DNA of 64,000 bases from DATFCK01 sp045809745 (GTDB lineage Bacteria > Verrucomicrobiota > Verrucomicrobiia > Chthoniobacterales > UBA10450). The DNA is taken from contig JBJMXE010000122.1 of NCBI GenBank assembly GCA_045809745.1, forward strand, positions 1 to 64,000, in the 5' to 3' direction. Below are positions 46,122 to 55,030 of the stretch, in pieces (the first letter of the stretch is position 1; each line of letters opens with the position of its first letter). The notes beneath the pieces were generated by a model. The model was not told where the DNA came from. It did no database searches and saw only the letters and a program-made list of their open reading frames with translations. The position numbers and the translations under genes are program-made.

Positions 46122-47035
46122 GGCCGAAAATAATCCATCAGAATCAGCCGCCCGGGCAAACGCTGTTCCTTGTGCTCGCGCATAACGAATTCGAAATCGG
46201 TTAGGGATCCAAACTTGAAACCGCGATCGAGCGGCTCGAAAAAGTCATCCTGATGACTGGGCAGAACAAATCGCGGCCGTAGCCGCCTCACCGCTGCGGC
46301 AAACCGTTGCCGGGAGTCCGTCAAAGCCACTCCCAGAATGGCCAGATCTACTGGACCAGTGTTTATCGACGGGAGCGCCTCCGGAGTGCCGCCGGAATCG
46401 ATGAAAATCCGGTGGCCTTCAATTGTGATCAAATAGCTGAGCGGCTCGCCACAGACCCAGTCGCTGGCTCGCACGGGCGGACCGGACTTTCTCAGCGCCC
46501 CGTTGAATGGCACGCCGGCCAGAGGCAACCGATCGTGAGCTGCGGGCAGAACGGCAATTCGCCACCGACCGATCGAGAGGACGTCACCCGGTTTAACAGG
46601 CGCGCATTTCGCGCGATCGCCGCCCGCGCGATTAGCCAGCGCAACGGCTGTGGTCGAACCGACGAGCTTCGCCCCGGTCTCTCGCATCAACACTGGCGCA
46701 TCGAGGAGATGATCGAAATGTGCGTGCGTGACGAGGATAGCGTCGACGTCGCGATTGAGCCGCGACATGCCCCGTTCAATTCGAGACTTGTCAGGTTGAA
46801 TCGGCAATCTAAACCCGATGCGAGCAAGGCTGATTCGGGAGAAATAAGGATCAATCAGGATTGAATGCCCTGAGTTCTCCAGCTGATAACCATTGGTCCC
46901 TAGATAAGTCACTCGAACGGCTGAGTATGAACTGCGTTGGTGCGGCGGATCCGCGACAATTAAATCAGAGTACCGCGAAAGGCTGCACGCCGCCGGCTGC
47001 ACAGCTATCAGGGCGAACAAGAATGCTCGGATCAT
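46100..47035 (-). CDS. Metallo-beta-lactamase-fold lipoprotein hydrolase
   Basis: The 311-residue protein begins with a lipoprotein-like signal (AFLFALIAVQPAACSLSRY) and then a UlaG-type metallo-beta-lactamase fold: LILIDPYF-like SILIDPYFSR, ILVTHAHFDHLLDAP with the metal ligands, and the later His and Asp in LPAAHD and FIDSGGTPE. Substrates could be phosphodiesters or lactones. The ATG of MIRAFLF is preferred to an upstream start. It precedes the cyclase gene and overlaps it. Confidence 0.85.
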   Translation of the reverse strand: MIRAFLFALIAVQPAACSLSRYSDLIVADPPHQRSSYSAVRVTYLGTNGYQLENSGHSILIDPYFSRISLARIGFRLPIQPDKSRIERGMSRLNRDVDAILVTHAHFDHLLDAPVLMRETGAKLVGSTTAVALANRAGGDRAKCAPVKPGDVLSIGRWRIAVLPAAHDRLPLAGVPFNGALRKSGPPVRASDWVCGEPLSYLITIEGHRIFIDSGGTPEALPSINTGPVDLAILGVALTDSRQRFAAAVRRLRPRFVLPSHQDDFFEPLDRGFKFGSLTDFEFVMREHKEQRLPGRLILMDYFRPWTLPPS

Positions 47036-47144
47036 CGCTCCAACGTTTTCTTTACGCTCATGGCGGCAAAAAACACGATTCTTTTGCGAGCCGCCAGCCG
47101 ATTGAACTTCCAAAACCTTGTCGGCGCCGCCCGTCTAACGGAGA

Positions 47145-47230
47145 GGACGAGCTTGTCTCGTCCCACTTTTCTCTGCCCGGCAGCGCAAACCCCCGGCAGC
47201 TCCCAAGTAGTGGGACGAGACAAGCTCGTC
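47145..47230. repeat. Long inverted repeat (GACGAGCTTGTCTCGTCCCA)
   Basis: GGACGAGCTTGTCTCGTCCC with ACT (47145-47167) and its inverse AGTGGGACGAGACAAGCTCG with TC (47209-47230) form a nearly perfect stem of about 22 bp with a 41-bp loop. Each arm also holds the smaller palindrome GACGAGCTTGTCTCGTC. It lies upstream of the metallo-hydrolase gene and may belong to another dispersed repeat family. Confidence 0.7.
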
Positions 47231-47351
47231 GCTCCGGTTATAGGCAAGGCGGAGTATGACATCGGGATGGTCGAAGACATTTGCGCCGGTGTAACCAGAG
47301 CTTGACGAAATTCCCGCCAGTTGGGACGTTGGTCGACGATATCGTTTGGTA

Positions 47352-47759
47352 ATGGAATACACTGACGCACCAACGACTGAGACAACGGCCTTCCAAAGCG
47401 ACAAGATGGCCTGCCCCTACTGCGGGCACCTGCTGCCCAAGGATGCGGAGAGCTGCGATCAATGCGATTGGACACGCTCGGCTACCGAAACCGCCGAAGG
47501 CAAGGCCAGCGACGCCGTGGCGGTGGTGCTCAGCGTCATTCCGGGGTTGGGTCACATTTACAAGGGACACAAAGTGATGGGCGCGCTGATCATGTTTGTC
47601 GGCACCCCCATGGCGATCGGTATCGCGGCGTTAACCTTTACGTTTACGGCCGGCTTCGGTGGGCTGCTCCTGCCGCTATGGTGGTTAGGCGTGATGTTCC
47701 ACGTTTATGCGATCGAGGACCGCGTTGTTCCGACCGAGGACCCTGGGGAACAGTACTGA
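47352..47759 (+). CDS. Zinc-ribbon membrane protein
   Basis: This 135-residue protein begins with a zinc ribbon (CPYCGHLLPKDAESCDQCDW, two Cys-x2-Cys pairs) followed by two or three membrane helices. SVIPGLGHIYKGHKVMGALI resembles the TM2-type motif of GLGxFYxG proteins. The function is unknown. An upstream TTG is possible; the ATG of MEYTDAP is used. Confidence 0.78.
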   Translation: MEYTDAPTTETTAFQSDKMACPYCGHLLPKDAESCDQCDWTRSATETAEGKASDAVAVVLSVIPGLGHIYKGHKVMGALIMFVGTPMAIGIAALTFTFTAGFGGLLLPLWWLGVMFHVYAIEDRVVPTEDPGEQY

Positions 47760-48016
47760 CCAAGCGGCTTTGCCGCTGCAGCGTGAATCGCTGCATCGTT
47801 AGACCGTTGAATCGGCGGCATCCCGAACATCGCTGAGGTCGATCGAGACCTTCCTCGGGCCGTAGCCTTGGGCGAAGGAGGCCCGGCTCGATCCTAACAA
47901 TTATCGCGAAGCCACCCCCTTGACCGGCTTGTTGCAGCGGCGGTCTATGATCGCCGAAAACCTGGCTCGGCAGAGTCTCGCCCCACCACCACTGGATCGC
48001 CCGTCACAGATCGCCG
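47760..48016. other. Intergenic stretch with paired type A repeats
   Basis: The gap between the convergent zinc-ribbon and epimerase genes carries two inverted type A repeats about 70 bp apart and no credible gene. Confidence 0.5.
47930..47956. repeat. Type A palindromic repeat
   Basis: TTGCAGCGGCGGTCTATGAT followed by CGCCG; a slightly diverged copy and inverted partner of the one at 48001. Confidence 0.7.
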
Positions 48017-48021
48017 CTACA
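48001..48021. repeat. Type A palindromic repeat at the epimerase stop
   Basis: GTCACAGATCGCCGCTACAG is a copy in reverse orientation. Its CTA is the complement of the TAG stop codon of the adjacent epimerase gene, so the repeat supplies the stop. Confidence 0.65.
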
Positions 48022-49072
48022 GTTGCTTCACCGCGGCGTGGATTTCTTCGAGAATCTCACGCAAGCCGTAACGGAAGTTCCACTCGGGATAATGCTGCTG
48101 AAATTTTCGAACATCACTGATCCACCAAATGTGATCGCCGATCCGGTTCGTTTCTTCGTAAGTCCACGTTAGCCGGCATCCGCTGATTTCCTCGCACAGA
48201 TCAATCGCTTCCAACATGGAGCAGTTGCTGTGACGGCTGCCGCCAATGTTGTAAACCTCGGCGGAGCGCGGCGAACGCGCATACTGAACGAATGCCTCTA
48301 CCAGATCATAGCTGTGGATGTTATCGCGAACCTGCTTGCCTTTGTAACCGAACACTCGATAGGGCCGGCCGGTAACGGTGCAGATCATCAAGTAAGATAG
48401 AAAACCGTGGAGTTCCGTTCCGGCATGCGCCGGACCGGTTAGGCAGCCGCCCCGGAATGACACCGTCGGCATATCGAAGTAGCGACCATACTCCTGGACC
48501 AACAGATCAGCCGCCGCCTTGGACGCGCCAAACAGCGAGTGCTTGGTGAAGTCGATACTCATTGATTCCGAAATTCCAGGCTGGAACTCATGTCCCGCCT
48601 GGATCTCCCATCGTTTGTCCAGTTCCTGAAGCGGCAAACGATTCGGCGTGTCTCCGTAAACCTTATTTGTGGAGGTAAAAATGAACGGGCTTTCCGGGCA
48701 AAACTGTCTGGTGGCTTCGAGCAGGTTCAGCGTTCCGTTTGCGTTAACGGCGAAGTCTTTCTGTGGATCGCGGGCGGCCCAATCATGCGAAGGTTGGGCC
48801 GCAGTATGAATGACTGCGGCAATGCCCCGGCGATTTTGTTTGAACAAATCGTTCAACCGGGCGGCATCACGGATATCGATGGAGTGATGCTCGTAACCCG
48901 AAACATTCTTGAGGAGATAATCGCGTGTTTTCTGGGTGGAAGCTTCGGCACCAAAGAATTCCGCCCGCATGTCATTATCGATCCCGATAACCCGCAGGCC
49001 GTCGTGAGCGAAACGTTTGACCGTTTCCGACCCAATCAATCCGGCTGAGCCGGTGACGATTACTGAGCGCAT
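48017..49072 (-). CDS. NAD-dependent sugar nucleotide epimerase
   Basis: This 351-residue extended short-chain dehydrogenase has the NAD-binding loop VTGSAGLIGSETVKRF and the catalytic-lysine segment HSLFGASKAAADLLVQEYGR. The usual Tyr of YxxxK is Phe here, as I recall for this subgroup of CDP-paratose/tyvelose epimerase-like proteins. FRGGCLTGPAHAGTELHGFL is also typical. The likely role is nucleotide sugar supply for surface polysaccharide. It converges with the zinc-ribbon gene. Confidence 0.87.
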   Translation of the reverse strand: MRSVIVTGSAGLIGSETVKRFAHDGLRVIGIDNDMRAEFFGAEASTQKTRDYLLKNVSGYEHHSIDIRDAARLNDLFKQNRRGIAAVIHTAAQPSHDWAARDPQKDFAVNANGTLNLLEATRQFCPESPFIFTSTNKVYGDTPNRLPLQELDKRWEIQAGHEFQPGISESMSIDFTKHSLFGASKAAADLLVQEYGRYFDMPTVSFRGGCLTGPAHAGTELHGFLSYLMICTVTGRPYRVFGYKGKQVRDNIHSYDLVEAFVQYARSPRSAEVYNIGGSRHSNCSMLEAIDLCEEISGCRLTWTYEETNRIGDHIWWISDVRKFQQHYPEWNFRYGLREILEEIHAAVKQL

Positions 49073-49101
49073 AACAGACTAGCCCAGCGGAGAAGCAAAG
49101 C

Positions 49102-49800
49102 TCACGCCGCCTCGCCCAGAATCCAGACCAACCGGCCGGCGGTGGGATTCACCCGCGCCGCCGGATATTGTGGATCGCCCTTGATCACGCGCTCGACCAG
49201 CTCCGGATTTTTGGCAGCATTGACGAGGAAGCAGATGCAGCGCGACGCATTGATTAGTGGATAAGTCATCGTTAGGCGCCAGGCATCGAGCTTCGGAACA
49301 AAATTTGCCACAACCTTTCGGTCTACTTCGTCGACAGCTGCCGTTCCAGGAAAGAGCGAGGCGGTATGACCGTCGTCGCCCATCCCCAACAGCATCAGGT
49401 CATGACGGTAAATATTCTCACGTCTTTGCTGCGCCGCGGTCTCTAACTGCGTTTCGTATTCAGCCGCGGCCGGCTTCGGATCCATCTCGCCGCGCATCCG
49501 CAGGACTGAACCGTTTGGAATTTTGGCCGGTTCCAAAAGACACTCGCAGGCCATTCGATAGTTGCTGTCGGGATGATCGGGCGGAACGCAGCGTTCATCA
49601 CCAAACGTGATCTGGAACCGATCCGGCGGAATATCGCGTCCAAGCCATGCCCACTCCTGATAAACGGGGCGAGGAGTGTTGCCCCCAGACAATGCCACTT
49701 TGAATTCACCCCGTTCTGCTATTGACGCTCGGGCCAGGCCGACGATGAACTCCGCGGCATCGTCAACGAACCTTTTGGTACGGATAACTTCGGCGCTCAT
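49102..49800 (-). CDS. pgl: 6-phosphogluconolactonase
   Basis: This 232-residue enzyme hydrolyses 6-phosphogluconolactone in the oxidative pentose phosphate pathway. KVALSGGNTPRPVYQEW, FGDERCVPPDHPDSNYRM and LMLLGMGDDGHTASLFPGT are the family hallmarks, the last with the active-site Asp and His. The length fits. It lies 29 bp upstream of the epimerase gene in the same direction. Confidence 0.94.
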   Translation of the reverse strand: MSAEVIRTKRFVDDAAEFIVGLARASIAERGEFKVALSGGNTPRPVYQEWAWLGRDIPPDRFQITFGDERCVPPDHPDSNYRMACECLLEPAKIPNGSVLRMRGEMDPKPAAAEYETQLETAAQQRRENIYRHDLMLLGMGDDGHTASLFPGTAAVDEVDRKVVANFVPKLDAWRLTMTYPLINASRCICFLVNAAKNPELVERVIKGDPQYPAARVNPTAGRLVWILGEAA

Positions 49801-49888
49801 AATCCGGTTAGGCGCCGCTTCATTTTTGTCCGTGCAATTGGGGCGATGAAGCGGCTATTGACTCCTCGAAACCTCGAACGGCGATTAC

Positions 49889-50365
49889 TCACACTGCGCA
49901 ATGGGTCTGGCCGCGTTTCTTCAGATACTGCTGGTGATATTCCTCGGCTCGCCAAAACTTTGTTGCCGGCTCAATGACGGTGACGATTGGTCGCGGAAAA
50001 CGGCCGCTGTTCTGGAGCCGCTCCTTTGCCGCCTCCGCCGCGGCCTTCTGTTCCGGCGAATGATAGAAAATGGCTGAGCGATACTGGGTTCCCACATCGG
50101 GCCCTTGGCGGTTCAACGTGGTCGGGTTGTGATTCGACCAGAAGACCTCCAGCAATTGCTCGTAGGAAATTTCAGCGGGATTGAAATCCACGTCCACTAC
50201 CTCGGCGTGACCCGTTCTATCGGTGCAGACATCCTCATAACTCGGATTATCCTTCGTTCCGCCGGCATAACCCACAGCGGTGCCAAGGACACCCTTGAGA
50301 TTGCGAAATGTTTCCTCAACGCCCCAGAAGCAGCCGGCGCCAAATGTGGCTTTCTGTGTTTCCAT
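49889..50365 (-). CDS. msrA: Peptide methionine sulfoxide reductase A
   Basis: This 158-residue protein repairs methionine-S-sulfoxide. The catalytic motif is FGAGCFWGVEETFRNLKGV near the N-terminus. VDVDFNPAEISYEQLLEVFW, TQYRSAIFYHS and KFWRAEEYHQQYLKK complete the family pattern. The resolving cysteine is probably that in the terminal THCAV. It stands alone, 88 bp from pgl. Confidence 0.95.
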   Translation of the reverse strand: METQKATFGAGCFWGVEETFRNLKGVLGTAVGYAGGTKDNPSYEDVCTDRTGHAEVVDVDFNPAEISYEQLLEVFWSNHNPTTLNRQGPDVGTQYRSAIFYHSPEQKAAAEAAKERLQNSGRFPRPIVTVIEPATKFWRAEEYHQQYLKKRGQTHCAV

Positions 50366-50570
50366 CCGAAACGATGGAACCGATGGCCGAATCGCGCAAC
50401 CGAGCGGACGTCACGGCCACTGACGAGAGCGCGCCGCACCAACGAAACCAACTCCGATTCAGGGCCAGGGTTTCGGAGAGATCGTCCACGTTTTTGGGTC
50501 TGCACAGGCAAAGGGTTTTTCGCCTGTTCGGGCTTGCATCCGACCGGATTTAGGCAACATCTACGCCTCA

Positions 50571-51854
50571 ATGCAGGCATCCACCACCCTCGAGCAAAGC
50601 CATGCACCCGTGGTGATTCGGACTGCTAACCGCCTGGCAGAGATGCTTTCCCGTCGCGGTATTCGCCGGACGTTTCCGACTGCGGCCGAGTTGATCGACC
50701 TCGCGCGTCGCCGGACCAGACTGGACGATTTCGGTCCTGGGGATTTTTTCGAACCGCTCTCGCGCTTGCTCGAATCGTGCCAGCGGGAAGCTCGTCTGAA
50801 CTTTATCGGAATGATTGCGCTGCGTTCCGATCTGGTCCGCATGTTATCGAACCGGCTTCTGCTCGAGAGAGATCGACACTTCCATCCGAGCATCCGAAGT
50901 GAACGGATTTGCCAGCCATTGTTCATTGTCGGCCTGCCGCGAAGCGGCACTACCCTGCTGCATACGCTTCTCGCGGTGGATCAGGCCCACCGCGCGCCTC
51001 TGGTGTGGGAAGTGATGTTTCCGTCCCCGCCAACACCCCACCGAATGGAGCGCCGGATCCGGGATACCCGCCGCAGCATGGAATATTTGCACTGGCTCGC
51101 TCCGACTTTTCGGCAAGTGCACGCACTCGGAGCCGAACTGCCGCAGGAATGCATCGGACTAACCAGTCCGAGCATGTTGAGTGATCAATTCGATACCATG
51201 TACCGGGTGCCGTCCTATCGCGCCTGGTTTCTGAAGCAGGACCTGTTGCCGGCGTACGAATTTCATCACCGTTTCCTCCAACACTTACAGGCCCGTCGTT
51301 CGGCCCCTCGCTGGGTGCTAAAAGCACCCGCGCATATGTTTGCGCTGCCGGCCCTTCTAACGATGTATCCCGATGCTTTGTTCGTTCAGGTTCATCGCGA
51401 GCCCTTGAAGGCGGTTGCCTCGGTCTCCAGTCTGATCGCCATTTTGCGCGGTGTCTTCAGCGATCATGTCGATCCGGCTGAGGTTGGCCGCGACGCATTG
51501 CAGTACTGGTCGGAAACCATGACGACCTTCCTCCAGCAGCGAGATGAATTACCGGCCCAGCGATTCTGCGACGTCAACTACTTAAGCATCCGACGCGATC
51601 CCATCGCGGTGGCTCGTCAGGTTTACGATTACTTCCAATGGGAACTCACGCCCGAGACCGAGCGCAAGATGCAATTGGTGCTTGCAAATCAGCCTCTCGA
51701 AGAACGCGGCTTCCATCGATACGAGCCGAATCAATTTGGCTTGTCTCCCTCTGAAGTGGCAGCCGCATTCAACGCCTATACTGAGCGGTTCGGTCTCACC
51801 ACTGCGGCGGCTGCTTCGGAACCGGTAGTGCGGCGTGCCGCGGCCGCCGGCTGA
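50571..51854 (+). CDS. Sulfotransferase family protein
   Basis: This 427-residue protein transfers sulfate from PAPS in related enzymes. The 5'-phosphosulfate loop is IVGLPRSGTTLLHTLLAVDQ near residue 125, and the downstream 3'-phosphate segment is around VHREPLKAVASVSSL. An alpha-helical N-terminal extension of about 110 residues (RLAEMLSRRGIRRTF) precedes it, as in many bacterial family members. Substrate unknown. It is the first plus-strand gene before the dehydratase/methyltransferase cluster, separated by one minus-strand gene. Confidence 0.85.
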   Translation: MQASTTLEQSHAPVVIRTANRLAEMLSRRGIRRTFPTAAELIDLARRRTRLDDFGPGDFFEPLSRLLESCQREARLNFIGMIALRSDLVRMLSNRLLLERDRHFHPSIRSERICQPLFIVGLPRSGTTLLHTLLAVDQAHRAPLVWEVMFPSPPTPHRMERRIRDTRRSMEYLHWLAPTFRQVHALGAELPQECIGLTSPSMLSDQFDTMYRVPSYRAWFLKQDLLPAYEFHHRFLQHLQARRSAPRWVLKAPAHMFALPALLTMYPDALFVQVHREPLKAVASVSSLIAILRGVFSDHVDPAEVGRDALQYWSETMTTFLQQRDELPAQRFCDVNYLSIRRDPIAVARQVYDYFQWELTPETERKMQLVLANQPLEERGFHRYEPNQFGLSPSEVAAAFNAYTERFGLTTAAAASEPVVRRAAAAG

Positions 51855-51856
51855 TC

Positions 51857-52492
51857 TTATCGCAAAGCGGTTACGCGACGTTCAGTTGGGGAGTCGGGCG
51901 AGATTTCCTTGATTTCTTCCACATAAAACAGCTCGCATGCGCCGTTGCCGCGATCGGTCCGACTGAGAGAGCTCGTCCACTTTGGAACACCGGGACCGGT
52001 CGCCTCTACCAGATCGCCGATCAGGTGCACCAGCGTCCCAGATCGAATCGACCTGCACTTCGACGCAATCTCTGGTGTGGCCGGAATGATGTGCATGTTG
52101 CTGCTATGTGAAACGATGTCGTCTACTGGAATCGGCGGCGGAAGCCGGTACTCATACCAGTAACAGCGCATGCTCTGGCTGATGTTCAACTGATCGAGTA
52201 CCCGTTCGTCACTCATCACTCCCCAGCCAAGCGCAAGGTCCACCGGCACCAGTGCTGCCCCTGGATCGTAGCGATAGTTCCGCCGATGCAATACCCGCGC
52301 ATCCAGCGAAAAAACGGCCAGCGGTTTGAGAACGAATTTCCCGTAGGAGATGGAGTTAACGTCGCTCGGCAGCAAGATCTGAGATGGCTCCGATTCAACG
52401 AGTACGCCGGGCGGATAGTGAATGGGCCGATGGAGGTAGCAATAGCCCGTCATGGTCAGGAGCAGAAGGCCAATGCCGGCGAAGAACTTCAC
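51857..52492 (-). CDS. Conserved hypothetical membrane-anchored protein
   Basis: This 211-residue protein has an N-terminal membrane helix (FFAGIGLLLLTMTGYCYL) and an exported domain with RVLHRRNYRYDPGAALVPVD, LALGWGVMSDERVLDQLNIS and HSSNMHIIPATPEIASK. I recall similar unnamed proteins in several proteobacteria. No catalytic motif is evident. It lies opposite to its neighbours: 3' end 3 bp from the sulfotransferase and start 22 bp from the hotdog gene. Confidence 0.75.
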   Translation of the reverse strand: MKFFAGIGLLLLTMTGYCYLHRPIHYPPGVLVESEPSQILLPSDVNSISYGKFVLKPLAVFSLDARVLHRRNYRYDPGAALVPVDLALGWGVMSDERVLDQLNISQSMRCYWYEYRLPPPIPVDDIVSHSSNMHIIPATPEIASKCRSIRSGTLVHLIGDLVEATGPGVPKWTSSLSRTDRGNGACELFYVEEIKEISPDSPTERRVTALR

Positions 52493-52513
52493 GCATCCTG
52501 TTCAGCACTTTTG

Positions 52514-52891
52514 ATGCAAACAACACCGCCACGGCTGCTTGTGGGAGCAGAGATCTCAGTGCAATCTCGACCCGCGCTGATGAAATTCGAAACCTGCCGA
52601 TCTATTCCCGCTGAGCACCTGAGCCTTCCAGGCCATTTTCCAGGTGCGCCGATCGTTCCTGCCGTGGTCGTGCTGGATGAAATCGGGGCGGCGATAGCGG
52701 AATGGCAGCCCGAAGTAGAAATCACCGGCATCGCGATGGCGAAGTTCCTTGCGCCCCTCCGGCCTGGCGAAACTTTCGCGATTGAATTGGAGGCGCAGAC
52801 AGAGGCCGCTGGGCACGTAGATGTTACGTGTCGAATGGACGATCGGATCCTAGTTCAAGGTCGACTTCTAATCCGGCGGCGCCCAAGCTGA
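52514..52891 (+). CDS. Hotdog-fold dehydratase-like protein (FabZ/ApeI type)
   Basis: The 125-residue product has the FabZ-like core LSLPGHFPGAPIVPAVVVLD followed by E, where the His and Glu form the dehydratase active site. It acts on 3-hydroxyacyl-ACP in related pathways. ApeI of aryl polyene clusters is the closest model by size and neighbours. Start uncertain: the ATG at 52514 is used, a second ATG 22 codons later is possible. Its 3' end overlaps the methyltransferase gene by 64 bp. Confidence 0.72.
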   Translation: MQTTPPRLLVGAEISVQSRPALMKFETCRSIPAEHLSLPGHFPGAPIVPAVVVLDEIGAAIAEWQPEVEITGIAMAKFLAPLRPGETFAIELEAQTEAAGHVDVTCRMDDRILVQGRLLIRRRPS

Positions 52892-54135
52892 ACCTTGTGC
52901 AAGCTGTATCAGGCGACGCCGCGGCGTTGGATATCTCGCGCGGTGGTGACCCGGGCCTCGGCCGATGGTTGAACGGGTTTCCGCCGGAAATATTCGGCGA
53001 CCGGCTGTACCAGAGCATCGAGCTGATGGAGCGCTACAGTATCGCCTTGTCGGCGCGTGTGCTGGATGAGCTCGGCATTCGCGAGCAACTCGGCGAATGG
53101 CATACCAGCCAGCAACTCTGTGCTCACCTATCATTTCAACCCCGGTTTGCGGCCGCGTTAAGCTGGCTGTTAGAACGAGTGCTGGGGTCCGATTCAATCG
53201 AAGTGAAGCGGGACGGCGAAAATCCGATGTATCGCGCGCGCGGCACGGGTTGCAAAATCGACCTGGCCGAATTGCGTTCGATCGCCCTCCAGATTGACTC
53301 CGGCAATGCAGCGACGCTTGACTTGTTAGACCATGCTGCGGCGAATTACGCCACCATTGCGCGCGGCGAAGATACGGCAGAGGGGTGCATGTTTGGGCCA
53401 AACGGAATCGCGCTGTGGTTGACCTACTTTCATAACAAGAATCTCACTTACTCCGTCAACAACTGGGTCGGCGCGGTGGTGGCGGCTGAGCGGCTCGCTT
53501 CCAGGCCCAGGATTCGAATTCTGGAGGTCGGCGCCGGCGCGGGAAGTGCCAGCACCACGTTGTTGGAATGGTTCGACCGCCAGGATCTGCTGCCGCGGAT
53601 CGAACATTATGTTGCCACCGAGCCGAACGCTTTTTTTCGCCGCCGCGCTCAGCGTGAAGTGACCGCTCGTTACCCGACTGTTCCGCTGACGTGGAGCAGC
53701 CTCAACGTGAATGATCCCTGGTCAGCTCAGATCGCTGACCGCGGTGACTTCGACCTCGTCTACGCCGTTAACGTTTTGCATGTTTCGAAGAATCTCCTTT
53801 TCAGTCTTAAGGAGGCCGCCTCCGCACTGGCCCCAAACGGGTGGCTCGTACTCGGAGAATGCATTCGGCCGCACGACAATCAGCCGATTTATCCGGAGCT
53901 GATGTTCCAGAATCTCGACAGCTTCACCGATGTGCTCGTCGATCCCGAGATCCGGCCGCGGGCGGGGTTTTTAACGGCCGAGCAGTGGCGCCGCGCGTTT
54001 GGCCGCGCCGGTCTCGGTCACGTCGAAGTAGCGCCTGATATCGACAGCATTCAAACGATCTACTCGCACTTTTTTACGGCAGCTATTTGCGGACAACAAT
54101 CCGGCGCTAATGACTCCACCGACGGCCGAGGCTAA
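52828..54135 (+). CDS. SAM-dependent methyltransferase
   Basis: This 435-residue protein has an N-terminal helical region and a class I methyltransferase domain from about residue 225, with the SAM loop IRILEVGAGAGSASTTLLEW and FDLVYAVNVLHVSKNL. The type matches methyltransferase domains of polyketide-like pathways. The GTG start overlaps the hotdog gene by 64 bp and its end overlaps the acyltransferase gene by 26 bp, so the set is likely one transcript. A later start near MERYSIAL is possible. Confidence 0.82.
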   Translation: MSNGRSDPSSRSTSNPAAPKLNLVQAVSGDAAALDISRGGDPGLGRWLNGFPPEIFGDRLYQSIELMERYSIALSARVLDELGIREQLGEWHTSQQLCAHLSFQPRFAAALSWLLERVLGSDSIEVKRDGENPMYRARGTGCKIDLAELRSIALQIDSGNAATLDLLDHAAANYATIARGEDTAEGCMFGPNGIALWLTYFHNKNLTYSVNNWVGAVVAAERLASRPRIRILEVGAGAGSASTTLLEWFDRQDLLPRIEHYVATEPNAFFRRRAQREVTARYPTVPLTWSSLNVNDPWSAQIADRGDFDLVYAVNVLHVSKNLLFSLKEAASALAPNGWLVLGECIRPHDNQPIYPELMFQNLDSFTDVLVDPEIRPRAGFLTAEQWRRAFGRAGLGHVEVAPDIDSIQTIYSHFFTAAICGQQSGANDSTDGRG

Positions 54136-55030
54136 GCCCTTGCACGCCGAAAGGTGGGCCGCGCTTCCCGAGCGCGGTACCCCTGCCCTGCTGCGATTGT
54201 GCGGCTGGATCGCGATTCATCTCGGACGATCGGTGTCGCGGCTCCTGCTCTACCCGATAACGCTGTACTTTGTGATTACCGGACGCAAGGCGCGGGCGGC
54301 ATCGCGTGAGTATCTGTCGCGGCTGACCGAACGACGGTCGCGGTTGTCTGGTGTGTTCCGGCATTTCTACTGTTTCGCGGCGACGATCCTTGATCGCGTT
54401 TATCTGCTGAAAGGCGAATTCGCGCAGTTCGATGTCCAGGTCCATCAGCGAGAGATACTTCATCGCCAGATCGAGAGCGGCCGTGGCTGCATCCTGTTAG
54501 GCTCGCACATTGGCAGCTTCGAAGTGTTGCGCGCGATTGGAGTTACTCAGCAGGAGTTCCCGCTCAAGGTGTTGATGGACATCGAGCATAACGAGCAAAT
54601 CACGGTGTTTCTCGATTCGTTGAACCAACAGATCGCGAGCACGGTGATTGTGCCGGATCGACCCGACACCCTGTTACGAGTGAAGGAGAGCCTTGATTCC
54701 GGCTACGTGATCGGCATTTTGGGCGACCGCCCAATTAGCGACGGCAAAACGACGCAATGCAACTTCCTCGGCCGGAGCGCAACATTCCCCGCCGGACCGA
54801 CTCTGCTGGCGGCCATGATGCACTGTCCGGTCATTTTATTTTTTGGCATTTATCGGGGAAGCAACCGTTACGACATCTATTTTGAGCATTTCGCGGATGA
54901 GATTTCCCTCAATCGGGAGCGACGTGCAGAAGAGCTTCAGACTTGGGTGCAGCGGTATGTTCAGCGACTGGAGCATTACGCCCTACTTGCTCCCTACAAC
55001 TGGTTCAACTTTTATCCGTTCTGGGACTAA
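54110..55030 (+). CDS. LpxL/LpxM-type acyltransferase
   Basis: This 306-residue inner-membrane-associated acyltransferase transfers acyl groups from ACP to a lipid acceptor in the lipid A family. The HxxxxE catalytic motif is GSHIGSFEVLRAIG, and ILGDRPISDGKTTQCNFLGR and PFWD-type ends are typical. In aryl polyene clusters a similar acyltransferase attaches the polyene to a lipid. It overlaps genes on both sides. Confidence 0.86.
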   Translation: MTPPTAEAKPLHAERWAALPERGTPALLRLCGWIAIHLGRSVSRLLLYPITLYFVITGRKARAASREYLSRLTERRSRLSGVFRHFYCFAATILDRVYLLKGEFAQFDVQVHQREILHRQIESGRGCILLGSHIGSFEVLRAIGVTQQEFPLKVLMDIEHNEQITVFLDSLNQQIASTVIVPDRPDTLLRVKESLDSGYVIGILGDRPISDGKTTQCNFLGRSATFPAGPTLLAAMMHCPVILFFGIYRGSNRYDIYFEHFADEISLNRERRAEELQTWVQRYVQRLEHYALLAPYNWFNFYPFWD

